DNA from: JBPESP01 sp051710585
Lineage (GTDB): Bacteria; Pseudomonadota; Gammaproteobacteria; Enterobacterales; Enterobacteriaceae
Length of the DNA: 64,000 nucleotides
Reading direction: 5' to 3'
Assembly (NCBI GenBank): GCA_051710585.1
Contig: JBPESP010000001.1
Span: 62,001 to 126,000, forward strand
In this document: in pieces, positions 12,005-23,446 of the stretch
Numbering within the stretch: position 1 is the stretch's first letter
Layout: every line of letters begins with the position of its first letter
Position numbers and translations under genes: made by a program
The notes under the pieces: generated by a model
Told to the model about the DNA's origin: nothing
The model's input: the letters and a program-made list of their open reading frames with translations, nothing else
Database searches by the model: none

Positions 12005-12840
12005 TCCACAATTTCAAAACAAATCAGAATATGTAAGCTAAAGAGAAGAAACTACAACGCTCTTGAATGTTAGACTCCCGAAAAAAATTCTCGTTAATCG
12101 GAAATTCCAATTGCATTAGCCTATAGCCACTCTGCCAGATGTTTATGGGGTTTAATCTCACAAGTGATAAATACTGGAAAGTCGTCCTGAGACGATGGCA
12201 AGTGAGCGCTATTTACACAATTAAATTCATGAACCGCATAGTATCAGCCATAGTGTACTTCTCTTGCGAAGTACCTCTTTCTACCATGGTAAGCTAGAGA
12301 GACTTCCAGATAGGGACCTGGCTAGCGTAGGCAGGGGTCATAAAACTAGAGTGCTCAGTTGTTAACAGACGATGAATAGGTATACGCAACAGGTATAAAG
12401 GCGGCAATTAGGTGTGTTACAATCCTGAATTCTTAAGCGCCAAGTTCGCCGTAACAGAACTAAATAAAGTATAGTGTGACTATATGATATTTCTCTAGAG
12501 AAAGAAATACTGAGAACCCCTTTACGATTGTTCTTGATACGTTAGAAAGGCAATTTGTGGCTGGGCTATATCGTTCTCCCTAGAATAATGGCTAGTCACT
12601 ATCCAAGTAACTAGTCTAAGATAGTTGGTGTAAAGTTACCGGATTAAAAAAAGTATGAGTCGGTGTACTAACTCTGTTAGTATAACAGTCCGATGGCACG
12701 CTTTCCGAATCCTGAAAGCAAGCATATACCGATAAAAGCCATATAAGTTTAAGCGAAGTAACGCATGATATTACATACTGTATCTTACGTGGGTATTACA
12801 AACACACTCAAAGCATATAAATATAATTATAGATTTCCAC
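12005..12840 (+). mobile_element. Decayed IS3-family insertion sequence, copy 1
   Basis: Plus-strand translation in shifting frames follows the OrfA end and OrfB integrase of an IS3-family (IS3 subgroup) transposase. Near 12035 is the OrfA leucine-zipper-like ELKRRNYNA region. At about 12430-12480 is FLSAKFAVTELNKV (family ERQFAVTEPNQVWCGD). WAISFS stands near 12560, SMSRCTNS near 12660, and NSPM followed by RF near 12690 (family DNSPMERFFRSLK). DDE residues are lost in stops. It shares these blocks with the relics at 35.6 and 45.6 kb but lies in the opposite orientation. Ends and terminal repeats could not be placed. Confidence 0.8.
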
Positions 12841-12984
12841 CAAATAAATTAAAATAGATATTGGAAAAATATTAAACACCCTTTTATTTTATATACCTAT
12901 GCTTATCTATTTAAGCGTAAGCGACGAAATAATAATATCTATGTTGTTATTATCCATAGGCGATAGACTACAGTGCAGTTAACC

Positions 12985-13043
12985 TAATAATCAACACAAA
13001 GAGATGTCTCCCTCACGGAGACATCTCTTTGTGTTGATTATTA
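12985..13043. repeat. Perfect 27-bp inverted repeat with 5-nt loop
   Basis: The left arm 12985-13011 and right arm 13017-13043 are exactly complementary; the core is CAACACAAAGAGATGTCTCC and the loop is CTCAC. No T-tract follows on either strand and no gene flanks it within several kb, apart from the IS3 relic ending near 12840. It is the longest perfect stem noticed in the window. Confidence 0.95.
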
Positions 13044-13049
13044 TTGATA

Positions 13050-16000
13050 ATTCACGCTGATATATACCCACGTTAGCCGTATATTCTTTTTTCACTTGGG
13101 AGAGTGATCTTGATCCAATCCCTTAGGGTAAAAGTATTAGTGATAAAACCACTTTGCATTTCTTACTACTGTTACTGCCTCCCCCACAGAATTAAGAGAT
13201 AAAGCATGTGTGGATCAACTTTAATTAACCATCATAATGTGCCAATGAAATTATTTATACAAAATTACTTACATAGCATCAAAACACCTGATGGACAGAT
13301 TTATAAAAAATACTGAATATATTATATCAAAATAAATTGAGCATTAAAAATAGATATCAATATTGTCTAGGAAAAAGATTTTTTAATACGTAAATTTTGA
13401 AATACTATTTCAAAGATAGTGAAGAGTTTTTTTAAATTCTAATATGATATAATTTATATTATCGTTATAGCTTTTATGCCTTAAATATTTATTACAAAAA
13501 TACTAATAAGTTGCCTAAATATGGCAGAAAATTCTATTATATTTTTTAAAATATACTGAAATTGTCATATTAAGTTTTTCTTAATAGGCTTTTATTACTA
13601 ATTATTTTTACTTATAGTATTATTCGATCATTATTAAATAAAAAAATAGTTTTGTATAAATATCTATACTTTTAATTATATTTTAACGTGAGATATGTAT
13701 TAATTTAAATTAATACATTACATTATCATTGTAAATTAGTGGTATATGCAGGATGATCGTATTATATACGCATGAATAAAACACCTCCTGAAAACATTTT
13801 TTATTATTTTACATATAACGATAATATTCTATATAATGCAATTATCTCTATAAAAGTATATTACTATAATCTTCTAGTTCTTGCCGTTTATGCATTTAGT
13901 AAATTATTTTAGCATTTTCCTGTCAATAAAATATACTTTTACCCCCTCTATGCAAAAGAATAAGAAATAGATATGATTTTATAATATAAAAACTAGCCAC
14001 GTAAATAAAAAAGGCTAAATATGAAAGCTATCTGCTCACGTTTGAATATTAAGGATAAAACTCTTACATCATACTTGCGTCATATAATATAAATATAAAG
14101 AAAAAACAAATAATAAAAATTATTTATTATATGAAGATTCTTAGCAGTGTTACCGATGATATTTCTACCCGTCTATACGAGCTTAATCAAACTTTAACCA
14201 TCTTTTATGTCTTCGTGGTAATCTAATATAGATAAAATACAACCAGAGAGCATTATTAAAACAATAACTAAAACCCTTTTCTCAGAAAGGCCTAAGAATT
14301 AGGCAGGCAGCGTAATATCTATTTGATACCGTAACAGCTGGCAGTCTTACAGCTGATATCTCAACAAATTATGCTATAAGTGCTTATGATTTACTGTATT
14401 TATTGCGTAAATCTGAACTAAAAGCAAAACCATAGATCATTTACCGTGAGCTAAATTTTTACTTTAGCAAGGTTTTATGTATCGTTTTTAGTCCACTAAT
14501 AACTTGTACTGTGCCATCATTTTTCTGAATATTCCCATGCTTCCACTTCCTTTATCTGCGACCGCTGTAGCTAGGTGACATAACAGAGCTCTCTTAAGAA
14601 AGAGCATGGATAAAATTTTACAGCGTGGCGGCTGGCTTTACTCTTTCGTATAACGAAATATTATATAATAAAAAGGCATATAGTTTTTTTGTCCACAATG
14701 TGTAATACACATATGTTCACATCCTAACTTTTGCGAACATATGAGCACAGCATAGCAAAATAAAACACACCAAAATTCTCTTAGCAAAGTTCTTCTCTTC
14801 CCTATAAGATGGTTAGAATCTACTGGCCTATTAGGCCACTTAATAACCCGCAATAATATAAACTTATTACATAAGAATCCTAAATGTCCGTCTCTTTGAC
14901 AAGAGTGCCTTATTATCTGTGCAAACCTCTATTACCCGCAGAACAAATTATGTTAAATTAATTTATTTAGCTCTACCGCGCTATACCCAATCCAGTGACT
15001 CTATATTTCTATAGAAAAATATTCTATTCCAAATAGGAATAACATTAAGTATGGTAATTCTGAAATATAAAAAACATAAAATATTATCCGTTTTAATCTA
15101 TTGATGATGTTTTTCATAAATTAATTTATTGATAAGCGGCATTATTTCATAAATTTTACAAGTTTATCTCAAGAAATATCCTTTAAGAAATAAAAATATA
15201 TTTTATATATAACTAGTGACAACATACTATTTAATCTATTATAAGGCGTATATAATTTATTCCATTCTATGTTAAAAATAGACTATTAAAATACTAAAAC
15301 ATAAACCAATTGTATTAACACACATACTATTCATATTTATGAAATAACTTCAATTTTCAATAAACGTTAGTTAAAAGCTAATAATCAAAAATATAAAAAT
15401 ATTATTAAAATTAATTATGCTATTTATTAGGATAAATAGCATAAGAATAAGATGTTCAGTACATTATTAAATAATATAATGAAGAATAGCGCCATAGTGT
15501 TAATAACACCTAAATATATTATAATTGTTTTGTATAAATTTTGCATCAAATATCATCTTAATACCATGCGTATTGATATTTAGTTTAATAACTATCACGT
15601 CTTATTTTTAAATATAGATCCCTCTTAAGGGAGATTTATTTATATGATAAAACAATCGAATAGTTAAAGGAAAACTAGCTAAAAATAAAATATATATTAA
15701 TTCACTTTTATAGAAATGAATTAATATTTCAATGCATATTGCATAGAGTATCTATTGGAATTTTTTATAATCAGAATAAATATTGAAGAAATTTTTTAAC
15801 AAAAATCTGTAAATTCTCATTTTCAAGATCATATAAATAATAGCTTTAGCATAATAAAATTTATTAAAATCCTAAGCTGAATTAAGGAAGAAAATAGAAT
15901 TTATACCATTAACTACCAGTTAGTTTATAAAAAATAAAATAAGATATAATATTTTTTTAAAAATAGAATTTTTTCTGGTAGCAATAAACTTGCTAAATAT

Positions 16001-16970
16001 AAAAAATTATTATGCTTCCCCCTTATCTGCATTGGCCAAAAAAAAACGTAAGAAGATATAAATAAAAATTAATAATTTTCTTCTAGTAATATTGATGTTA
16101 ATCAAATAACATATTCATTATATGTCTGATGAAATACTACCTAATAATGATTACATTATCATGATATTGATAAAACCTATGATTAAGAAATGTAGTAGCG
16201 TCTTTACATATTTTTGTAAGGTATGCTTGAGCGTTTAGAAAAACTCTTTTTTCTGCTAAAAAATAATAAAACCATTAACAGAACGGTTATTACGTAACAC
16301 GTTAAAATAATATGATTACATATCAATAAAATTATTAATTATAGCTGGCACAAAAAAAAGTTTTTTCTTCATTCATTAACAGAATAAAGAGCACTTAAAT
16401 TTCCACTAAAACAATCTATAAAATGACCGTTTATTACAAAAAATCCATTTAATATGAGAAAATCCTTAACATTAATCAGTGAAATAACTTTAGATAAAGT
16501 AAATTCGTAATAATAGTTAAAGAACGTTATTAACGACGATAAAGTGAAATATCATCTCTTCCCTATTCTTATAATTAAGTCTTTAAAAGACTCACTTAAG
16601 AAAATCTTTCGTGTAACACGCTTTAAATAGAAAAGTGTTTCATGGTGTAGGATGAAAGAAAGGCACCTTATACATCAGCGTAGTGACGACAGATGTAAAA
16701 CAGTTCATACAAATGTTTTGTAGAGTAGAAAATTATTATTCAAGCTTAAGAAGCCGTTGTACTCTCTGATATCTTGCACAATTCATAATGTATACTAATA
16801 AACTAAATTGTGCGTACGCTAATCGTCCACAGCGCTTCACTGCCAATTTATATAGCATATTATTTATTGAAAGAATAAAAAATATTTTACATTTTATTAA
16901 ACAAGTAATTTATACTAAATTTAACTAATAACAGAAGTACTCAACAGACCATTTCAGCGAGAAAATAGGT
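13050..16970. other. Very AT-rich gene desert
   Basis: About 3.9 kb of strongly A/T-biased DNA with many poly-A/T tracts. Short open frames such as 14638-14853 (minus) lack an RBS and show no recognisable family. A short plus-strand reading near 14130-14210 (RLYELNQTLTIFYVFV) is suggestive of former coding sequence but could not be assigned. No tRNA, rRNA or DnaA-box cluster was recognised. Confidence 0.6.
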
Positions 16971-16974
16971 CTTT

Positions 16975-17499
16975 TAATAGGGTAGATCGAATTGATCCAG
17001 CGTTTGACTAACTATTTAGTTAAAAATATCACTTATCTTAGCAGGACAGTGATAGAATGCGAGCATTAGCGGCATAATGATTACGCCTAGTTTATTAGCC
17101 GCTAATGTTATTATATGTAGGTGGCCTAAATACAGCGGGGTTCACGTACCTCCAGTAGTAACCGATGTCGCTCTTTTAATACCACGTCCGCTACGCGTGT
17201 TAGTAACTCATCACTTAGCTATTAACGCTGTAGGGGGGTTCATAGAACAAGAGAAATAATCATTCCCATGGTTTAAAATGAACCGGAGCTGATGCTAGCA
17301 GAGATATTGCAAAAATCCTGCACGACATTCGCTGGCGCTTGAGCCTCATGTAGGCTGTATGAAATTTCCAGTGTTAACGTCTGTTGCGCACCTGAGCTAA
17401 TAATCAATCAGGTTGGTTTCAATCTCCGGTAAGGGCTTGCCAAATACCTGCAACAGACGGCCATCATAAATGGCGCCGCTAATACCGACTATCAGACAT
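16975..17499 (-). pseudogene. ubiX: ubiX remnant (flavin prenyltransferase)
   Basis: It lies downstream of purF, the enterobacterial order cvpA-purF-ubiX. A strong GGAGGT precedes the old ATG at 17499. Translation in broken frames gives LIVGIS then GAIYDGRLLQV (UbiX nucleotide-binding N-terminus), EIETNLI, SASISSGSF, ADVVLKERHRL then LYLGHL (UbiX DVVLKERRPL...LHLGHL), LGVIIMP and a C-terminal TLDQFDLPY. A 5-residue deletion is visible in the first glycine-rich loop, and several stops follow. UbiX makes prenyl-FMN for UbiD in ubiquinone synthesis. Confidence 0.9.
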
Positions 17500-17640
17500 T
17501 TTATACCTCCAACTCCTTTTTTTAGTAAGTGTAATAAAGATAAAGACTGCTTCTTTTATCCCCCCTTTTTTGTATTAAAATGAGCTGAATCTATAAAGGA
17601 CTAGTTAGAAGTATAACCTACCTCACCAAAGAGGTATCGA
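17500..17640. other. Short spacer between purF and ubiX relics
   Basis: Contains the preserved ubiX ribosome-binding site (GGAGGT just upstream of 17499) and nothing else recognisable. Confidence 0.6.
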
Positions 17641-19184
17641 TCAACTTTCGTTATGTATTTCAAGCTTTCGATTTTCAGTTTTAGTATACGCCACTTTAGA
17701 ATCATCGTGCCGCAACAACTCTAGATAATTTAAATAGCACTGATCCACGTCGCGAGTTACGTATATACCGTTGAGTACTGATGATTCAAATTGCCCAATG
17801 TCAGGATTATCTTCCATCACCGCCTGTTTAGATATATTAAATCTTGAAATATTAATGCATTTGCGCCGATAAGCTGCCATATGTTATTAACTTCTCGACC
17901 GTGGGCAATCAATTCTGATGTTCGCGGGCATATCTATATCCATAAACGTTTTGAAAGCGGATTTTTTTTAGCGCGGTAGAGACCAAGTACATGACGAACG
18001 CCCGCCTCACGTGCCATATCTCGACGATTTGTTCAGAGGTGGCACCACGCACGATGCAATCGTCCAGCAGTAACACATTTTTATCCTGGAACTCAATACG
18101 ATTAACGTTAAGCTTATGGCGTACCAATTACTAGCATACCTACTGACAGGACATAGTAAAAATCCGGCCGACATAACAATTTTTCACAAATCCCTTTCGA
18201 TAAGGTTTGTTCAATATTCGAGCTATTTTCAACACGATATAACAGGAGGTTTCCGGAATAGGAATCACCACATCAATATCCAAATATTCCCATGTACGAG
18301 CGATTTTTTACCTAGCATTCCCCCATACGCACATGAGCAATATAGACCGAGATCTTATCGATGAACGAGTCTGGTCTAGCAAAATAGACATACTCAAACA
18401 AACAAAAGTGATAACTGGAGTTCTTAACGCACTACCGGCTGAACAACTGCTTTTTTAATGACATATACCGCTTCGCCTGGCGCGATGTAGCCCAAGAAAT
18501 TAAAGCCCAGCATATCCAGCGCTACGTTTTCGAAAGCCGAAATATATTCATTTACCCCCGTCTGTCGGCGTACGTTTACATATGACCAGTAGGCTAATAC
18601 CGTTGGGGTCACAAAAAAAAACAAAAAAGCCATAACCGATAATCATGCCGACACAAGCGTAAGCCCCCTCGGATCTGCTGATGAGTTGCCACTACCGCTG
18701 TGAAAATATTGTCTGCTTCTAGCGGATGATCTGGGAAGCAATCTATTTTGCCAGCAAAAACGTTCAGTAAAATTTCTGAATCGGAGGTTGTATTGACATG
18801 ACGCCACATTGTTTTTAAAACAATTTATTTTATTACGCACACAAATAGTTTGTAGGCGTTAGTTAAGTTACCATTGTACGCTAGAGTAATGTTAAACGAG
18901 GAATTAACGTAAAAAGGGCTGTGCCTCAGAGGCACTAGAGCTACCAGCAGTTGAGTTATCGGACGTGCTCCCCATATTACCCTGCAGGCACTGCATATGC
19001 TGAGCCTTAAAAACATCTCTAACCAGTCCATTGGCTTTACGTAGACGAAAACAATTCAAGGTATCAATGGTAAAGATGCCTGCCGCATCCTGCCAACGGT
19101 GCTAACGTACTCTTAATACATCATAAATAGACTGTGTTACTGGCATGAAACAAGCTATTCCAACAATACCGCAAATGTTGTCAT
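17641..19184 (-). pseudogene. purF: purF remnant (amidophosphoribosyltransferase)
   Basis: PurF commits PRPP and glutamine to purine synthesis. The relic is nearly full length but split into at least five frames. Blocks: CGIVGI at the start, [56 protein letters not shown] then APGEAVYVI, the PRPP loop [19 protein letters not shown] (17909-18127) and NPDIGQFESSVLNGIYVT (17641-17880). Extra bases between the initiating ATG (19184) and the catalytic Cys codon break the frame at codon 2. It lies directly downstream of intact cvpA, so transcription may still run into it. Confidence 0.97.
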
Positions 19185-19211
19185 TTCCTTATTAGCGTTA
19201 TCATGATAGAA

Positions 19212-19700
19212 CTACTCCCCTGGTAAAAAAAATGATCCGCTTTTCAGATAATTAAAAAACCATCTGTTGATACCTCTGAATTGCGGTATCAGTCGAGATT
19301 GCTGCCAGTCCTGGCTATGGGAGAAACTAGTGAAGGTATCGAGAAAAAATAACGCCGCCGATACAATTAAAATACCGCGCAACATGCCAAAAAAGGCACC
19401 TAATACCCAGTCAGTAGTGGAAAAACCGGTTCTCTCCACAAGCGAACCAATGATGTAATTGAGAATGGACCCGACGATTAAGGTCGCCACGAATAGCAGG
19501 GTAATCGCCATACCGTTGCGAATTATCTGCTTTTCAAAAGAAGTAAGGTATATTGCAAGATAGCTATAGTAATAGCTAGCGATAAAAAATGCACAGGCCC
19601 AAATCACTAAAGAGAATGTCTCACGTATAAACCCGCGGATCAGACTTAGCAGAGCGGAAAAAAAAACGATGCCGGTAATGATATAATCAATCCAGATCAT
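19212..19700 (-). CDS. cvpA: CvpA-family inner-membrane protein
   Basis: The 162-residue product equals the E. coli length. It has four hydrophobic segments (about 5-25, 30-48, 63-83 and 100-122) and the family start MIWIDYIITGIV then SLIRGFIRETFSL. CvpA is needed for colicin V production in E. coli and is linked to envelope-stress resistance; its mechanism is not settled. It follows dedD and precedes the broken purF. Since its usual operon partner purF is dead, its intact state suggests selection on CvpA itself. Confidence 0.95.
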   Translation of the reverse strand: MIWIDYIITGIVFFSALLSLIRGFIRETFSLVIWACAFFIASYYYSYLAIYLTSFEKQIIRNGMAITLLFVATLIVGSILNYIIGSLVERTGFSTTDWVLGAFFGMLRGILIVSAALFFLDTFTSFSHSQDWQQSRLIPQFRGINRWFFNYLKSGSFFLPGE

Positions 19701-19927
19701 ATATAGATTCCTTGAGTATTCGCTACTAGGTTGGCTTGTTTTAGTAAATTTTACTATAAAAATATATTTGTATAGGGGATTATATTCCCTAAGTTTATAT
19801 AAATTACACTGACTAAAAAGACCTAGCGTTACAGCTACTACCTATAGCGCCCGACGGTTACGATAAAAAAACACCGTACTTTTGGGAGCCAGTCTAGATC
19901 GGCTGGCGAACCAATCCATATAAAAAT
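19701..19927. other. Spacer between dedD and cvpA
   Basis: About 230 bp, similar in size to the E. coli spacer here. No hairpin with T-run was noted in the minus direction. Confidence 0.5.
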
Positions 19928-20521
19928 CTACCGTATTTTGTATGGCTGCAATTGACCATTAAGACCACTCAACTGTTTAAGATCGCTAAGTGCGCTTTGC
20001 AATTTATTTTGGGAAATATCAAGGTAGACAAAAATACGAGTAATCTGTCCTTGCACCGGCACATATGGTGCAGTATAAACATAATAGCCTGAAAACCGCA
20101 GCTTTGAAACGATTCTTGACACCTTATTAGCATTCTTCAATGCCCCGAGCTGCACTACCCATTTCTGCGTAGAGAAAGTCGCTAAATCAGATTTTAGCGG
20201 TGGCGCTTTGGGAGTTTTGACTTTTGGGATCTGCAGTTTAGGCACCGACTTATTCTCAGGGTTCGTGAGCGCCTTAACCTCCAGCTTTGTATCCGTAAGC
20301 GAACTGACTTTCATTTCCGGAGGCAGGGTTTGAAATTGCTCATTAGCCGGCGATAGCATATCAAATTCACCACTGGCGCCGAGCTTTGGCACCAGTGGGA
20401 TAGTGGCAAACTCCTCTTGATATTTATTTTTTTTACCATCCAGCAGACCAGGTAAAACAATAATGCCGAGAGCGACAAGAACAATAGTTCCAACTATGCG
20501 GTTTTGAAATTTACTTGCCAC
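19928..20521 (-). CDS. dedD: SPOR-domain cell-division protein DedD
   Basis: DedD is a single-pass inner-membrane protein of the septal ring whose C-terminal SPOR domain binds denuded peptidoglycan. The 197-residue product starts with GTG at 20521 (ASKFQNRIVGTIVLVALG, as in E. coli's MASKFQNR). A TTG six codons upstream (20539) is less likely. It has one membrane segment (about 9-26), a Pro/Lys-rich linker and a C-terminal SPOR domain (WVVQLGALKNANKV... to LKQLSGLNG). It is about 20 residues shorter than in E. coli, mostly in the linker. It overlaps the end of folC by 11 bp. Confidence 0.94.
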   Translation of the reverse strand: MASKFQNRIVGTIVLVALGIIVLPGLLDGKKNKYQEEFATIPLVPKLGASGEFDMLSPANEQFQTLPPEMKVSSLTDTKLEVKALTNPENKSVPKLQIPKVKTPKAPPLKSDLATFSTQKWVVQLGALKNANKVSRIVSKLRFSGYYVYTAPYVPVQGQITRIFVYLDISQNKLQSALSDLKQLSGLNGQLQPYKIR

Positions 20522-21782
20522 AATACTTTGCTTTTTCAATTAGTGCTAGGACCGGGGATACGGTATGGAAAGAACCAAATACCAGTACGCAATCCTCGGA
20601 CGAGGCATCCTCCATTGCATGATACCAGGCACTTAGTACATCCTCAAACTGTTGAGCGTCACTATTAAGATGCACCGCTAGTTTCCTGGCGCAGGCAGCA
20701 CGCTGCCCGCCAAGCGATGCGCAATACCAAACATCTATCTGTTTACGTAAACAGGCAAGGGTAGCAGAAATATCTTTATCCGCCATCATCCCGACCACCG
20801 CCCGGATTTTGCCGGTACATGATAACGCCATTAAACGCTTGGCTAGATAGCTAGCAGCATGGGGATTATGCGCAACGTCCAGAATGATTAGCGGTGCTCG
20901 TCCGATACATTGAAAACGTCCTGGAAGCGAAGCCTTGCGCAGCCCCTGGCGCACCGCCGATTCCGGTACCTTAAACGGCAAGCAGGCAACGGCAGCCAGC
21001 GCCGTTGCCGCGTTTTCTAACGGAATAGCCGGTAGCGGCAGTGCGGTAAACCCGTGCATATTATCCCACCATCGCCAGTGCTCTTCATCCTCCTGGCACC
21101 ACCAATCTCGATTCCTGGCATATAACGCTGCGCCACAGTCTGCAGCAACAGCGTCAAGCGTTGCTGGGCGAACGGAATCACCTACGACCGCCGGTCTGCC
21201 GTGACGGAAGATACCAGCTTTTTCCCACGCGATACTAGCACGATCCGACCCGAGTAAATCGGTATGATCGAGATCAATGGAGGTTATTACGGCAATGTCA
21301 GCATCAACGATATTAGTTGCGTCCAACCGCCCCCCTAAACCAACCTCAAGAATCACAACATCTAGCGCTGCTTGCCGAAAAAGATGCAGCGCCGCTAGTG
21401 TACCAAACTCGAAATAGCTTAACGACGTCGCGCTACGGCCTGCTTCGATAATCGCCATCGCTTCACTATGGGCAGCCTCCGGTAATTCTTCGCCCTGAAT
21501 ACGCACCCGTTCAGTATAGCGCAACAAATGCGGAGAATTGTAAACACCGACACGCATCCCGCTTTCCAGCAAAATAGCTTCCAGCAGCCGACAAGTTGTT
21601 CCCTTACCATTGCTGCCACCAACGATAATGACCAAAGTGGCCGGGCGCAGCAGATTTAGGCCTATAGCCACACGACGTACTCGCGTCAGCCCTAAATCAA
21701 TAGGTTTAGAGTGCAGACGTTCAAGATAATAAAGCCACGTTGCCAATGGTGACCTGGCTTCTGGAATGGATAGATTTTCCAT
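20511..21782 (-). CDS. folC: Dihydrofolate/folylpolyglutamate synthase
   Basis: FolC adds glutamate to dihydropteroate and then to folates. The product has 423 residues, as in E. coli. The P-loop GGSNGKGTTC (55-64) differs from the common GTNGKGT only in its second and third residues. EVGLGGRLDATN, DHTDLLG, the lysine region EKAGIF, LPGRFQ and DVAHNPHAA follow in order. An upstream ATG at 21908 would read through the accD end; the ATG at 21782 is chosen because AAGGAAG precedes it and SPLATWLYYLERLHS aligns with the family N-terminus. It is in an accD-folC-dedD-cvpA run. Confidence 0.96.
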   Translation of the reverse strand: MENLSIPEARSPLATWLYYLERLHSKPIDLGLTRVRRVAIGLNLLRPATLVIIVGGSNGKGTTCRLLEAILLESGMRVGVYNSPHLLRYTERVRIQGEELPEAAHSEAMAIIEAGRSATSLSYFEFGTLAALHLFRQAALDVVILEVGLGGRLDATNIVDADIAVITSIDLDHTDLLGSDRASIAWEKAGIFRHGRPAVVGDSVRPATLDAVAADCGAALYARNRDWWCQEDEEHWRWWDNMHGFTALPLPAIPLENAATALAAVACLPFKVPESAVRQGLRKASLPGRFQCIGRAPLIILDVAHNPHAASYLAKRLMALSCTGKIRAVVGMMADKDISATLACLRKQIDVWYCASLGGQRAACARKLAVHLNSDAQQFEDVLSAWYHAMEDASSEDCVLVFGSFHTVSPVLALIEKAKYCGK

Positions 21783-21865
21783 AACTTCCTTGATTGGCTG
21801 ATGCTGTATTCTTAGCAAGAATATCACGCTACGACTGACGGTTGCGAACAGGCTTTCGGCGCCCT

Positions 21866-22771
21866 TTATACCCCGTTCTGATAATCCTCCGAAAAAGCAT
21901 CTTGGCACGGATCCTGTGGCCGGGGCTTATTAGTCAATTTTGCCAGTAGGCTGGCCAAACGCAGACGCATTTCCGGACGGCGCACGATAAGATCTATAGC
22001 GCCCTTTTCCAAAAGGAATTCACTACGCTGGAACCCATCTGGCAGTTTTTCACGTACCGTCTGTTCTATCACCCGCGGGCCAGCAAAGCCAATTAGCGCT
22101 TTCGGTTCAGCAACGTTCAGATCCCCCAGCATAGCTAGACTAGCCGAAACACCACCCATGGTAGGATTAGTCAAAACCGAAATATAAGGCAACCGCCGTT
22201 CACGCAGTCGCGCTAGCGCCGCGCTGGTCTTTGCCATCTGCATCAATGACATCAGCGCTTCCTGAATACGGGCCCCGCCGCTAGCAGAAAAACAAACCAG
22301 AGGACACTCTTCCGCTAGCGCCTGCTCGACTGCACGCACAAAACGCGCGCCAACAACTGAGGACATTGAACCGCCAATAAAAGAAAACTCGAATGATGCC
22401 ACTACTATCGGCATTCCATACAGCTCGCCTTTCATTACTACCAATGCATCCTTTTCATCTGTGGCTTTCTGGGCCGCCGCTAAGCGATCCTTATATTTTT
22501 TTGAGTCCTTGAATTTCAGGATATCTTTCGGCTCCAACTCGCTACCAAGCTCGGACTCGCTTCCTTTATCCAGGAAAGCATGTAAGCGCATGCGGGCAGC
22601 CATCCGCATGTGGTGATCGCACTTTGGGCAGACCTCTAGATTACGTTCCAGCTCAGCACGATACAACACCTGGCTACAGTTATTACACTTAGTCCATATG
22701 CCCTTAGGAATGTTTACCCTGTGCGTCGGAGTGATAGTGCTCTTATTGAGAATTCGTTCAATCCAACTCAT
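21866..22771 (-). CDS. accD: Acetyl-CoA carboxylase carboxyltransferase subunit beta
   Basis: AccD with AccA transfers the carboxyl group from biotin to acetyl-CoA, giving malonyl-CoA for fatty-acid synthesis. The 301-residue product (E. coli 304) has the N-terminal four-cysteine zinc ribbon C29-x2-C32 and C48-x2-C51, then the crotonase-type core with [22 protein letters not shown] and [12 protein letters not shown]. The start [11 protein letters not shown] matches the family. It is followed by folC after an 83-bp gap. The retained fabB fits a working type II fatty-acid pathway. Confidence 0.98.
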   Translation of the reverse strand: MSWIERILNKSTITPTHRVNIPKGIWTKCNNCSQVLYRAELERNLEVCPKCDHHMRMAARMRLHAFLDKGSESELGSELEPKDILKFKDSKKYKDRLAAAQKATDEKDALVVMKGELYGMPIVVASFEFSFIGGSMSSVVGARFVRAVEQALAEECPLVCFSASGGARIQEALMSLMQMAKTSAALARLRERRLPYISVLTNPTMGGVSASLAMLGDLNVAEPKALIGFAGPRVIEQTVREKLPDGFQRSEFLLEKGAIDLIVRRPEMRLRLASLLAKLTNKPRPQDPCQDAFSEDYQNGV

Positions 22772-22949
22772 CGATAACCTTTCTGTTTGAACCTAGCATT
22801 CACCAGTCCGCTATACCTACTTTATTTTTTTAACCCCCCGGAAGGATCCGGCAGTATTGCATATTTCCCACCAGAAATGCTTTTTTTATTCTAAAAGATA
22901 TCCATTAAACCATAATGACAAACAACTTAGCATGGAAAACTCTTTTTTT
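22772..22949. other. Spacer upstream of accD
   Basis: No gene. It holds AT-rich sequence that probably includes the accD promoter, but no convincing -35/-10 pair was assigned. Confidence 0.4.
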
Positions 22950-23440
22950 GTTCACATTCTGCCCAACTGCTATGGAATTACTTACTTATCATTAGTAGAC
23001 ATCTGATGCTGACGCCACACGTCAATGTAGACGGATAGCACACAGACAGGGGTAATCGCCATGATAAGACACTTCAAATTTACTACACTATCAGTCAGTG
23101 TAGTCCAAAAGAAATTAAGAGCAGTATATCTGAAAAAACTCACAGGAATCCACCGCTATGTTATAGAGCAAAAAATTGCGGTAGCGTATATCTCCCATTA
23201 TTATAGAGCATAGAACTCATGGGCTTTACTAGATAGCACCAGCAACAAACAACAGTGTATTTCAGCTAGGAAGGGGTTCAAAGTATCAGTCCAGTTTTCG
23301 CAAAATAGAATAAAATGCATAAACCTAGACATCTGACTGCGTCACCAGCTCTTCCATTTGTATATTGATATACAAAATAACATTATAATAAATTTTATAT
23401 GTTCCATTAAGTTTCCCGGTATCGCAAATCTAACAAAGTA
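22950..23440 (-). pseudogene. dedA remnant (DedA-family membrane protein)
   Basis: In E. coli dedA lies between truA and accD. Minus-strand reading gives KAHEFYALYNNGR then LPQFFAL (DedA [21 protein letters not shown]), a broken transmembrane stretch, and LIMAITPVCVLSVYIDVWRQ, which resembles the last helix and basic tail. Only 490 bp separate the neighbours, so the N-terminal third is deleted. DedA proteins are undecaprenyl-phosphate or lipid flippase-like. The call leans on position. Confidence 0.65.
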
Positions 23441-23446
23441 AACGAA

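Noticed and set aside
12005..12840. Higher-GC patch first considered as rRNA or a tRNA cluster
   Set aside because: No conserved rRNA or tRNA arms; translated blocks match an IS3 transposase instead.
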